64,000 nucleotides of DNA, from assembly GCA_965658275.1 (NCBI GenBank), contig CBFHRN010000002.1, positions 1 through 64,000 on the forward strand, read 5' to 3'. Numbering within the stretch: position 1 is the first letter of the stretch; each line of letters starts with the position of its first letter. Made by a program: the position numbers and the translations under genes. The notes beneath the pieces are model-generated. The model was not told the origin of the DNA. It made no database searches and was given only the letters and a program-made list of their open reading frames with translations. The stretch is from Croceimicrobium sp965658275 (lineage in GTDB: Bacteria; Bacteroidota; Bacteroidia; Flavobacteriales; Schleiferiaceae). Shown one piece after another: positions 18,032 through 24,699 of the stretch.

Positions 18032-18424
18032 ATGGACTTAAAGAGACGTAGTAAGGTTAGCGCTGAATTTAGCATGAGTAGTATGACGGACATTGTGTTC
18101 CTTCTGCTCATCTTTTTTATGATCGCTTCGACCTTGGTCACTACCAGCGCTCTTGACCTGGTACTACCCAAAAGCAAGGCTCAAACCGTTAAAAGGAAAG
18201 ATGTTACTGTAAATATTTCGCCCGAAAAGCAAATCTCCGTAGGAACTGTAATTGTTGGCATGAATGAACTCGAACGGGAGATTATGAAGCAGACAGGTGG
18301 GAAAGAAGAAGCGGTTGTTATTTTAAGAGCCGATAAATCGGTACCTTATGAAATGGTAGTTAAAGTGATGGATATTTCTTACCGTAATAAACTAAAAATG
18401 GTAGCTGCTACCGACCCAAGCTAG
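18032..18424 (+). CDS. exbD: ExbD/TolR biopolymer transport protein
   Basis: Partner of ExbB; its single N-terminal helix carries the proton-conducting aspartate. 130 residues. The start MDLKRRSKVSAEFSMSSMTD leads into IVFLLLIFFMIAS; the Asp in SMTDIVFLLLIFFM is the conserved protonatable residue of the family. The C-terminal periplasmic domain has LRADKSVPYEMVVKVMDI. One base after exbB and directly adjoining the tonB-like gene. Confidence 0.92.
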   Translation: MDLKRRSKVSAEFSMSSMTDIVFLLLIFFMIASTLVTTSALDLVLPKSKAQTVKRKDVTVNISPEKQISVGTVIVGMNELEREIMKQTGGKEEAVVILRADKSVPYEMVVKVMDISYRNKLKMVAATDPS

Positions 18425-19249
18425 ATGGCCCTGAACGAGAAAAAGAATCGCCGCAAGGCACTTATTAGCACGCTGGTATTTCATCTAGGCTTGCTATTAC
18501 TATTCTTATTCGTGGGACTTACCTATTACGATCCCAAACCCGAAGATGGTATCCTAATCAACTTTGGAAATAGTGAAATGGGCTTGGGTGAAGAATTCGT
18601 TACCCCATCCAATAGCAGCCCTCAACCTCAACAAAGCACCACGGAGTCAGAACAAACCGACGTTCTAACCCAAGATGTGGAAGACGCCCCGAGCATACAA
18701 GCCGAAGAAAAACCTAAACCGGTAGAGAAGAAAGAAGACCAAAAACCTACCGAGCAAAAAAGTACGGAAGATCAGACCAAACCAGAAGAAGTAAAAGATC
18801 CCGAACCGCAACCTTCTGACAAATTACGTAAGCTGCTAGATCTAACTAAAAAATCTAAATCGGGAGGCGAAGGTGTCACCGAAGGTAGTGGTGACCAAGG
18901 ACGCGAAGATGGAGATCCCAATAGCAATAGCCGAACTGGTGATGGCGGCGGTGGAAATGGAGATGGAAATTATCTGCTAGGAAACCGTCAAGCCCTAGCT
19001 AAACCCAAGCCAGATTATCCCTGTAACGATGAAGGCCGAGTCGTGGTTAAAATATATGTTGATCAAAATGGATCGGTAATTCGAGCGATTGCCGGTGAAA
19101 GGGTTCCTGGAGGATCAGCATCCACAACAACCAGCACATGCTTATACGAACAAGCGAGAAGAGCAGCCTTGCGCACCACCTGGCAACCCGACCGTGATGC
19201 ACCGGATCAGCAAGCGGGATATATCATTTATAATTTCCGTAAGCGTTGA
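18425..19249 (+). CDS. TonB-like energy transducer
   Basis: Periplasm-spanning protein that would pass energy from ExbB/ExbD to outer-membrane receptors. 274 residues: a short basic N terminus, one membrane helix (about 11-32, ALISTLVFHLGLLLLFLFVG), then a long Pro/Glu/Lys/Gln-rich spacer (about 55-140), a Gly/Asp/Asn-rich stretch (about 150-182), and a small C-terminal domain with VVVKIYVDQNGSVIRA resembling the TonB C-terminal fold. Its ATG follows the exbD stop with no gap. Its TGA stop shares bases with the folC start. No receptor gene is nearby, so the cargo is unknown. Confidence 0.85.
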   Translation: MALNEKKNRRKALISTLVFHLGLLLLFLFVGLTYYDPKPEDGILINFGNSEMGLGEEFVTPSNSSPQPQQSTTESEQTDVLTQDVEDAPSIQAEEKPKPVEKKEDQKPTEQKSTEDQTKPEEVKDPEPQPSDKLRKLLDLTKKSKSGGEGVTEGSGDQGREDGDPNSNSRTGDGGGGNGDGNYLLGNRQALAKPKPDYPCNDEGRVVVKIYVDQNGSVIRAIAGERVPGGSASTTTSTCLYEQARRAALRTTWQPDRDAPDQQAGYIIYNFRKR

Positions 19250-20487
19250 GTCGCTATCAAGAAACTTTGGATTGGCTGTTCCAACAGCTTCCGATGTACC
19301 AAAGAATTGGTAAGGCAGCCTATAAAGCGGACCTAAAAAATACCTGGAAGCTCATGGAGATTCTGGGTGAACCCCAAAAAGAGTTTAAAAGTGTGCATGT
19401 TGCCGGCACTAATGGCAAGGGTTCGAGTGCACATATGTTAGCGGCTATCTTTCAAGAGGCGGGTTACAAAACTGGCCTATACACTTCTCCTCATCTGGTA
19501 GATTTCCGAGAGCGTATCCGCATCAACGGCGAAGTGATAAGTGAAAATTCCGTGATTGAATTTGTAGACCAATACCAAAGAGAGTTTACGGAGATCGGAC
19601 TATCCTTCTTTGAGATGACAGTTGGAATGGCTTTTGACCATTTTCGCAAGGAGGAGGTAGACATTGCCATTATAGAAGTCGGTATGGGTGGACGCTTGGA
19701 TAGCACCAATGTGATTCGCCCTGATTTAAGCCTAATTACCCATATAGGATTAGACCATACCCAATTCCTAGGGGATACACTCGCCAAAATTGCTGGCGAA
19801 AAGGCAGGCATCATTAAGGAAAAAGTGCCGGTCGTTATCAGCGAAAGACAAACGGAATGCGATTTTGTCTTTCAAACCAAGGCAGAAGAACTTCATGCTC
19901 CCATCTATTTTGCAACTGATGAAGTTGCTTCCTCTAGACTATATCTAGATCTTGATCTAAAAGGAGATTATCAGGAGAATAATCTGCGGGGGGTGTTCTG
20001 CGCCGTTGATCGCCTTGAAGACTTAGGATGGAAAATTAAAGGTCATGTAGAATCTGCCCTGAAAAAGGTAAAAGCATTAACTGGCTTAAAAGGCCGCTGG
20101 GAAATAATTCAAGAACAGCCATTAACGATATGCGACACCGGCCACAATATAACTGGGGTAAAAGCGGTGATTGATCAAATTAAAAAGCACAGTTACCGGC
20201 AATTACACATTGTATGGGGCATGGTAGGCGATAAACAGGTAAAAGATATTTTACGCGTTATGCCCCAAAGCGCCTTTTACTACTTCACGCAAGCGAGCAT
20301 TCCCAGAGCCATGAATAGCGATGAATTAAAACGCGAAGCTTTAAAATTTGGACTCGCCGGTAAATCATACCCCGATGTCGCCTCAGCTGTAAAAGCAGCG
20401 AAAGCCAATACGCTTAGCGATGATCTACTTTTTATCGGAGGGAGTACTTTCGTAGTTGCCGATTACTTTTCGGAGCTTGATCATTAA
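19246..20487 (+). CDS. folC: Folylpolyglutamate synthase / dihydrofolate synthase
   Basis: Adds L-glutamate to dihydropteroate and to tetrahydrofolates in an ATP-dependent Mur-ligase-type reaction (folate synthesis and retention). 413 residues with the P-loop HVAGTNGKGSSAHML, the GLYTSPHLVDFRERIRI substrate loop, and IIEVGMGGRLDSTNVI. Homology reaches YQETLDWLFQQLPMYQR at the very N terminus, so the start is the TTG at 19246. That TTG overlaps the tonB TGA in a TTGA tetranucleotide, suggesting coupled translation. Its stop codon shares four bases with the stop of the convergent XRE gene. Confidence 0.92.
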   Translation: MSRYQETLDWLFQQLPMYQRIGKAAYKADLKNTWKLMEILGEPQKEFKSVHVAGTNGKGSSAHMLAAIFQEAGYKTGLYTSPHLVDFRERIRINGEVISENSVIEFVDQYQREFTEIGLSFFEMTVGMAFDHFRKEEVDIAIIEVGMGGRLDSTNVIRPDLSLITHIGLDHTQFLGDTLAKIAGEKAGIIKEKVPVVISERQTECDFVFQTKAEELHAPIYFATDEVASSRLYLDLDLKGDYQENNLRGVFCAVDRLEDLGWKIKGHVESALKKVKALTGLKGRWEIIQEQPLTICDTGHNITGVKAVIDQIKKHSYRQLHIVWGMVGDKQVKDILRVMPQSAFYYFTQASIPRAMNSDELKREALKFGLAGKSYPDVASAVKAAKANTLSDDLLFIGGSTFVVADYFSELDH

Positions 20488-21167
20488 GACTTGGAATTAG
20501 ACATTTCATAAAGAGCTAAAAAGCAAGAATCACTCGGACTCACCTCAATAGTCTCTGCATGCCTATAATCACGCAAGCATAAGGACGCCTCCTTTTCACT
20601 GAGCATTCCAAAAAAGAAACTCCCCTCCTTCCATATTAAAAAGCTTTTACCCACAAGGGGAGCCAATTCATCCTGCTTTGCCGCTCGGCACACAAGCAGG
20701 TTGACATAGTCTCCGCTTGCATTCAACCAAGGATTACCAATATTAGATTCAAAAGCAATATAATCGGAAGCAATAGATGGAATTGGAAGACTGAGTTTTA
20801 TAAAGTTGCTAAGCTCCAAACCCTTAAAATAATCCTCCCTCTTAGATTCAACAATATAATAGACCGAAGCCAAATTTACTGGCAATTTGGAAGGCTTTAA
20901 CTGATTACCCTTGTTTTTGATATAGTCCTTTTGAAAGATGTCAAAATGGTACAGATCATTAACCGAAAGTTCTTTGTGCAGCAAATCATCCACAGAAATG
21001 CCAAAATGATTAGCAATTTGACTAAGAGTGGCAATTTTAGGCTCTGCCCTGCCTTCCTCATAGGCGCCAATACTTGCGCGCTTTAAATCAAAAAGTTCCG
21101 CAAACTTGGTCTGATTAAGGTTTTTAACCGATCGTATTTTCTTAATATTCTTACCTACGTAGGACAT
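20484..21167 (-). CDS. XRE-family regulator with degenerate S24-like C-terminal domain
   Basis: DNA-binding regulator of 227 residues. An XRE/Cro helix-turn-helix fills about residues 1-62 (GKNIKKIRSVKNLNQTKFAE, then SIGAYEEGRAEPKIATLSQI). A linker follows. The C-terminal half, with SLPIPSIASDYIAFESN, DYVNLLVCRA and FLIWKEGSFFFGML, resembles the LexA/CI-type S24 fold in outline. The usual Gly-Asp-Ser-Met nucleophile motif is replaced by SNIGNPWLNA and no catalytic lysine is evident, so I infer it is not a self-cleaving repressor. It is divergent from the YbjN-PspA operon and the shared promoter region carries repeated RCTAAA motifs, so it probably controls that operon and itself. Confidence 0.8.
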   Translation of the reverse strand: MSYVGKNIKKIRSVKNLNQTKFAELFDLKRASIGAYEEGRAEPKIATLSQIANHFGISVDDLLHKELSVNDLYHFDIFQKDYIKNKGNQLKPSKLPVNLASVYYIVESKREDYFKGLELSNFIKLSLPIPSIASDYIAFESNIGNPWLNASGDYVNLLVCRAAKQDELAPLVGKSFLIWKEGSFFFGMLSEKEASLCLRDYRHAETIEVSPSDSCFLALYEMSNSKS

Positions 21168-21170
21168 TTC

Positions 21171-21240
21171 ACTAAAATATTTTGCTAAAATTATTGGCTA
21201 AACTAAAAATATTAGTAATTTAGCCCTGTAAAACTAAAAA
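21171..21240. promoter_or_regulatory. Operator-like array: repeated RCTAAA and nested dyad
   Basis: RCTAAA occurs at 21171, 21184 and 21197 (13-base spacing), at 21202 and at 21233, and inverted (TTTAGC) at 21219. GGCTAAA (21196-21202) and TTTAGCC (21219-21225) form an outer dyad; ACTAA (21202-21206) and TTAGT (21212-21216) form an inner one. A possible promoter for the plus strand, TTG at 21194-21196 and TAATTTAG at 21216-21223 with 19-base spacing, lies inside the dyad. This geometry suits a repressor site used by the divergent XRE protein. Confidence 0.5.
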
Positions 21241-21248
21241 TAATATCA

Positions 21249-21371
21249 ATGAAAAACGTGCTCTTTCTTTTTCAAAACTTTTTAAGGCCTTCGAAAAAGA
21301 CTAATTTGGTACCTGTTTTAATTCCTGTCGAACCCTCAAAAACGAAAACAGACCATGGCAGATTATTTTAA
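21249..21371 (+). CDS. Possible small protein or leader peptide upstream of ybjN-like gene
   Basis: A 40-residue frame beginning MKNVLFLFQNFLRPSKK and ending in DHGRLF. It opens 25 bases after the proposed -7 box and runs 17 bases into the next gene in another frame. A hydrophobic start is followed by a Lys/Pro-rich tail. No family is recognised. It may be a leader peptide coupled to the YbjN-like gene, or simply chance; the AT-rich leader makes chance frames common. Confidence 0.3.
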   Translation: MKNVLFLFQNFLRPSKKTNLVPVLIPVEPSKTKTDHGRLF

Positions 21372-21750
21372 TCGCGTAAAAGACTACCTACTAGATTTAG
21401 ATTATAGCATCACCTTCCAAAGTGAAGAAGAGGAAGTTTTTGTGGTAGATAAGGCTGACGCTGGTATCCACAATCTTGTAATCGCCATTGCTGATCCTAT
21501 TTTAATCATGGAACAGTTTCTTTTCGAAATTCAAGATGGCAAGCATGAGGTTTACAAGCAGCTGCTCATTAAAAACCGAGATATTGTTCATGGCGCTTTT
21601 GCACTAGACGATACTGGTAAAAAGGTAGTCTTCCGTGACACGCTTCAACTGGAAAACCTAGATCAAAACGAAATTGAGGGCTCTGTTAACTCCCTCGAAC
21701 TATTATTAAGTGAGTATTCGGACGAATTAATTCAATTTTCAAAAAACTAA
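21355..21750 (+). CDS. YbjN / CesT-chaperone-like small acidic protein
   Basis: 131 residues, acidic, with the alpha/beta pattern of the YbjN domain (related to type III secretion chaperones of the CesT/Tir type): MADYFNRVKDYLLDLDYSI, then EEEVFVVDKADAGIHNLVI, then GAFALDDTGKKVVFRDTLQL, and a closing helix. No enzyme motif is present. YbjN-type proteins recur beside PspA homologues; in E. coli the YjfI protein occupies this place before the PspA-like YjfJ. The pspA gene starts 3 bases after its stop, so they are co-translated. I infer a chaperone or adaptor for the PspA-type protein. Confidence 0.7.
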   Translation: MADYFNRVKDYLLDLDYSITFQSEEEEVFVVDKADAGIHNLVIAIADPILIMEQFLFEIQDGKHEVYKQLLIKNRDIVHGAFALDDTGKKVVFRDTLQLENLDQNEIEGSVNSLELLLSEYSDELIQFSKN

Positions 21751-21753
21751 GAC

Positions 21754-22458
21754 ATGAGTATTTTTAAACGCATCTTCAATATCGGTAAAGCCGAAACTAA
21801 TGCCGCCCTCAACAAATTGGAGGATCCTATCAAAATGACGGAACAAGGCATCCGTGACCTTAAAAAAGACCTGGACACAGCCCTACAGTCTCTAGCAGAA
21901 ATCAAGGCCTTAGCTATCCGAGCTCGTAATGACCATAACACCTACAGCTCGAAGGCAAAGGACTATGAGAAAAAGGCCATTCTACTATTACAGCGTGCGG
22001 AGAAAGGAGAACTCGATACTGCTGAGGCAGATCGATTGGCTCAGGAAGCGCTAACCAAGAAAAAAGACAATGAAGGCATGGCAACCCAAGCGGCGACCGA
22101 CAAAGAAAAGTTTGACGGAAACATCGCCTCTATGGAGAGTAAAATCAAGCGCTTGCGTCAATCCATTTCGCAATACGAAAACGAGCTTAAAACCTTAAAG
22201 GCCAGGGTTAAAGTAAGTACAGCCACTAAAAACATTAACAAGCAAATGGCGCAAATCGACTCCTCTTCTACCGTAAGTTTGCTTGAACGCATGAAAGACA
22301 AAGTCGCCGAAGAGGAGGCCTTAGCAGAAAGTTATGGCGAAATCGCGAATGAAAGCAGGAGTTTGGACGAAGAAATCGACCGCGCCTTGGAAGATGAAAG
22401 TCCAGCTAGCGACGATCTTGCCGCTTTAAAAGCAAAATTAAATCAGAACAAATCGTAA
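21754..22458 (+). CDS. PspA/IM30 (Vipp1) family membrane-stress protein
   Basis: Peripheral membrane-remodelling protein of the ESCRT-III-like PspA/IM30 family; it binds and protects stressed inner membrane. 234 residues, nearly all helical coiled coil. The amphipathic N-terminal helix is MSIFKRIFNIGKAETNAALN. LEDPIKMTEQGIRDLKKDL matches the family's conserved second helix, and a long central hairpin (about 60-160) follows. The C-terminal part is acidic. No rpoN-dependent PspF or PspBC proteins are nearby; the partners here are YbjN, DUF4178, DUF350 and polyamine enzymes. A GC-rich hairpin follows its stop. Confidence 0.9.
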   Translation: MSIFKRIFNIGKAETNAALNKLEDPIKMTEQGIRDLKKDLDTALQSLAEIKALAIRARNDHNTYSSKAKDYEKKAILLLQRAEKGELDTAEADRLAQEALTKKKDNEGMATQAATDKEKFDGNIASMESKIKRLRQSISQYENELKTLKARVKVSTATKNINKQMAQIDSSSTVSLLERMKDKVAEEEALAESYGEIANESRSLDEEIDRALEDESPASDDLAALKAKLNQNKS

Positions 22459-22460
22459 CA

Positions 22461-22486
22461 AAGGTGGGGTCGTTGACCCCGCTTTT
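22461..22486 (+). terminator. Attenuator-like hairpin between pspA and the DUF4178 gene
   Basis: GC-rich stem of about 10 pairs (including GGGGTC / GACCCC) around a three-base loop at 22472-22474, followed by TTTTAATTTT. It sits inside an otherwise gapless operon, so it may partly terminate transcription or stabilise the 3' end of a short ybjN-pspA message. Confidence 0.6.
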
Positions 22487-22497
22487 AATTTTAAACC

Positions 22498-23046
22498 ATG
22501 AGTTTCTTTAAAAACCTCTTTGGAAAAAAGGACGATGAACCCAAGCCGTTTAGCAGAACTGCTCTCGACTTAGACCTCGGCTTTATCTTTGAATACGATT
22601 TGCGGTCTTGGGAAGTACAGGCCGTCTATGAATACGACTGGGGAGACGAAGACTTCTCCAAAGAATTCAAAGTATACGACGGCACCGAAACCTATTACCT
22701 TGCGGTAGAGGAAGATGATGAAGTAGAAATGGTCTGGTCCCAAAAAATACCATTAGCCAAAATTGAAGGTGATATCGCCGAAGAAATAGTAACTAAGGAA
22801 CGACCTCCGAAGACGATAGTATACGATTCTACAACCTATTACCTCGATGAAGAATGCCCAGGCTATTTTCATGAAAAAGGAGAACCCGATGACCAGTGGC
22901 AAGAATTTATTACCTGGGAGTATTACGATGAAACCGAGCACTTTAACCTTAGCATCGAACAATGGGGAGAGCGATCCTTTGAAGCCTCGTTAGGACGTGT
23001 ATTGGCTAAACACGAAATATCAGATATTTTACCTCGAAAACTTTAA
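22498..23046 (+). CDS. DUF4178 domain-containing protein
   Basis: 182-residue soluble acidic protein. MSFFKNLFGKK is followed by a beta-rich domain with regular Trp, Tyr and acidic residues (DLGFIFEYDLRSWEVQAVYE, TYYLAVEEDDE, YYLDEECPGYFHEKGEP, FITWEYYDETEHFNLSIEQW). This is the DUF4178 pattern, whose biochemical role is not established. In the related E. coli operon a DUF2491 protein (YjfK) has the equivalent place. It starts 39 bases after pspA, across a hairpin, and the lipoprotein gene follows 3 bases later. Confidence 0.75.
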   Translation: MSFFKNLFGKKDDEPKPFSRTALDLDLGFIFEYDLRSWEVQAVYEYDWGDEDFSKEFKVYDGTETYYLAVEEDDEVEMVWSQKIPLAKIEGDIAEEIVTKERPPKTIVYDSTTYYLDEECPGYFHEKGEPDDQWQEFITWEYYDETEHFNLSIEQWGERSFEASLGRVLAKHEISDILPRKL

Positions 23047-23049
23047 ACT

Positions 23050-23805
23050 ATGAAGCGCCTAAGAACCCTTTTCGGACTCGGACTTGCCATAGCTCTCCTG
23101 CAAGCATGTGGGGGGGGCGGACCAGGTTTTATGAAAAATCCGGTTGATGATTTAATAAAAAACATGACCGAAATCCCGGATTTCTCGATTGTTCTGTACG
23201 ACATGAATTACGATGAAGATAAAGACCAATATCTTCATCAATACCGCATCCTAAAAGAACCTGTTGGCGCAGACACCATCGAAACTGAAACTACAGATTG
23301 GACGCTCGTAAGCGCGGCTTACTTTAATGAACATATTGATAATATGGGTATGACTATCGTTTCCAAAAGCAATGGAACGGTAGATAAAAAAGTAAGTCCC
23401 CCGGGATACAACCAATATGTAGGAAATGAGAAATATGGGCAATGGCGTAAACAATCCGACGGCACTAGCTTCTGGGAGTTTTACGGCAAATATGCCATGT
23501 TGCGAAGTTTCTTAGGATTTGGATACTCTCCCATTTTCTATGGTGGCTGGTACGATTATCGTCGCAATTACTACCCCTATGGCCGAACGTATTACGGTAG
23601 GGGTTCCAATGGAGGATCTCGATTTGGAACTTCCGGAAGCCATGTTTCTGGTCGCAGTTCCAAATCCACCTGGAACTCCAAAGGAAGCAGCTTTAAGAGT
23701 AGAATCCGATCTAAAGTTCAACGCAGCAGTAGTCGCACGCGCAGCGGATCACGCTTCCGCTCTGGATCTAGTTCAAGAGGCCGAGGATTCGGTGGAGGTA
23801 AATAA
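23050..23805 (+). CDS. Lipoprotein with basic Arg/Ser/Gly-rich tail
   Basis: 251 residues. Signal peptide with lipobox LLQAC, then four Gly encoded across a run of eight G (23110-23117). Residues about 30-150 form an ordered domain with no recognised family (DFSIVLYDMNYDEDKDQYLH, SFWEFYGKYAMLRSFLGFG). A Tyr/Arg-rich stretch follows, and the last 70 residues are Ser, Arg, Gly and Lys with almost nothing else, strongly positive. E. coli YjfM, in the related operon, is also a lipoprotein (DUF1190); I do not claim homology. The tail could bind nucleic acid, anionic lipid or cell-wall polymer. Confidence 0.7.
   Translation: MKRLRTLFGLGLAIALLQACGGGGPGFMKNPVDDLIKNMTEIPDFSIVLYDMNYDEDKDQYLHQYRILKEPVGADTIETETTDWTLVSAAYFNEHIDNMGMTIVSKSNGTVDKKVSPPGYNQYVGNEKYGQWRKQSDGTSFWEFYGKYAMLRSFLGFGYSPIFYGGWYDYRRNYYPYGRTYYGRGSNGGSRFGTSGSHVSGRSSKSTWNSKGSSFKSRIRSKVQRSSSRTRSGSRFRSGSSSRGRGFGGGK
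23110..23117 (+). repeat. G8 homopolymer tract after the lipobox cysteine codon
   Basis: Eight consecutive G follow the TGT cysteine codon (TGT GGG GGG GGC). A one-base slip would frameshift the lipoprotein right after its acylated cysteine. Confidence 0.8.
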
Positions 23806-23817
23806 AAAAAGTAAAAG

Positions 23818-24699
23818 ATGACAACAGAACTTATCGCAAACGAATGGCTCAACAGCCTTGCCTTATTCGCCATCTATTTGGCCAGCTCCCTTCTTTTACT
23901 TTACATCGGAAAATGGTTTTTTAAATGGAGTAAATCTGGGATAAATGTTTCCAAAGAGCTTACCGAAAAAGACAATTTAGCTTTCTCCTTCGCCTATGTT
24001 GGCTACTTTGCCGGTTTACTTACCGTTGTTGGCAGTGTCCTACATGGAGAATCCTTAGGACTTCAAACAGACCTTGAAGACATGGCGATTTTTGGACTCC
24101 TTGGCATTGTTCTTCTCAACTTATCTTCGATAATAATCGACAAAATAAACTTGTCGAAATTTTCAATTTGGAAGGAAATTACCGAGGATCGAAATGCAGG
24201 TATGGGAATTATCGAGGGGGCTAATTATTTAGCTTCAGGTTTAATCATTTTTGGAGCCATTACTGGTGAAAGTGGAAACCTAGCCTTCGGAATCTATACT
24301 GCCGTAGCGTATTGGATCATTGGTCAAGTTCTCATCGTAGTTGCTACATGGCTGTTTGATAAGCTAACCCCCTACTCGCTTCATGCTGAAATTGAAAAAG
24401 ACAACAATGCAGCAGGATTGGCCTTCGCGGGATTGATAATTGCCGTGGGTAATCTAATCCGAAATGGCCTAATGGGCGATTTCGAATCTTGGGACGAAAC
24501 CATGATGGAAGTTGCTTACGAAGTAGGCATTGGCTTAATCATACTTCCATTAATCCGAACCTTAGTAGATCGCATTTTATTACCTGGTCGCAAAATGAAC
24601 GACGAAATTGCTCATCAAGACAAACCGAATGTAGGAGCCGGTTTAATTGAAGCTTTATCCTATATCGGAGGTAGCGTTTTAATTGTTTGGTGCATCTAA
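23818..24699 (+). CDS. DUF350 integral membrane protein
   Basis: Inner-membrane protein of 293 residues with about eight helices. It looks like two DUF350 units in tandem. A repeated motif with Asp/Asn before a Gly/Ala-rich helix is seen four times: KDNLAFSFAYVGYFAG, DRNAGMGIIEGANYLASG, KDNNAAGLAFAGLIIAVG and DKPNVGAGLIEALSYIGG. DUF350 proteins (YjfL-type) often accompany PspA homologues; their transport or sensing role is not known. It starts 12 bases after the lipoprotein, and its 3' end overlaps the next gene's TTG start region. Confidence 0.85.
   Translation: MTTELIANEWLNSLALFAIYLASSLLLLYIGKWFFKWSKSGINVSKELTEKDNLAFSFAYVGYFAGLLTVVGSVLHGESLGLQTDLEDMAIFGLLGIVLLNLSSIIIDKINLSKFSIWKEITEDRNAGMGIIEGANYLASGLIIFGAITGESGNLAFGIYTAVAYWIIGQVLIVVATWLFDKLTPYSLHAEIEKDNNAAGLAFAGLIIAVGNLIRNGLMGDFESWDETMMEVAYEVGIGLIILPLIRTLVDRILLPGRKMNDEIAHQDKPNVGAGLIEALSYIGGSVLIVWCI

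Noticed and set aside
20484..21167. Calling the XRE protein a LexA or CI self-cleaving repressor
   Set aside because: The nucleophile and lysine motifs are not visible, so only an S24-like shape is claimed.
23519..23821. 100-codon plus frame overlapping the lipoprotein gene
   Set aside because: Alternative frame of the Arg/Ser/Gly-rich tail, with no start signal of its own.
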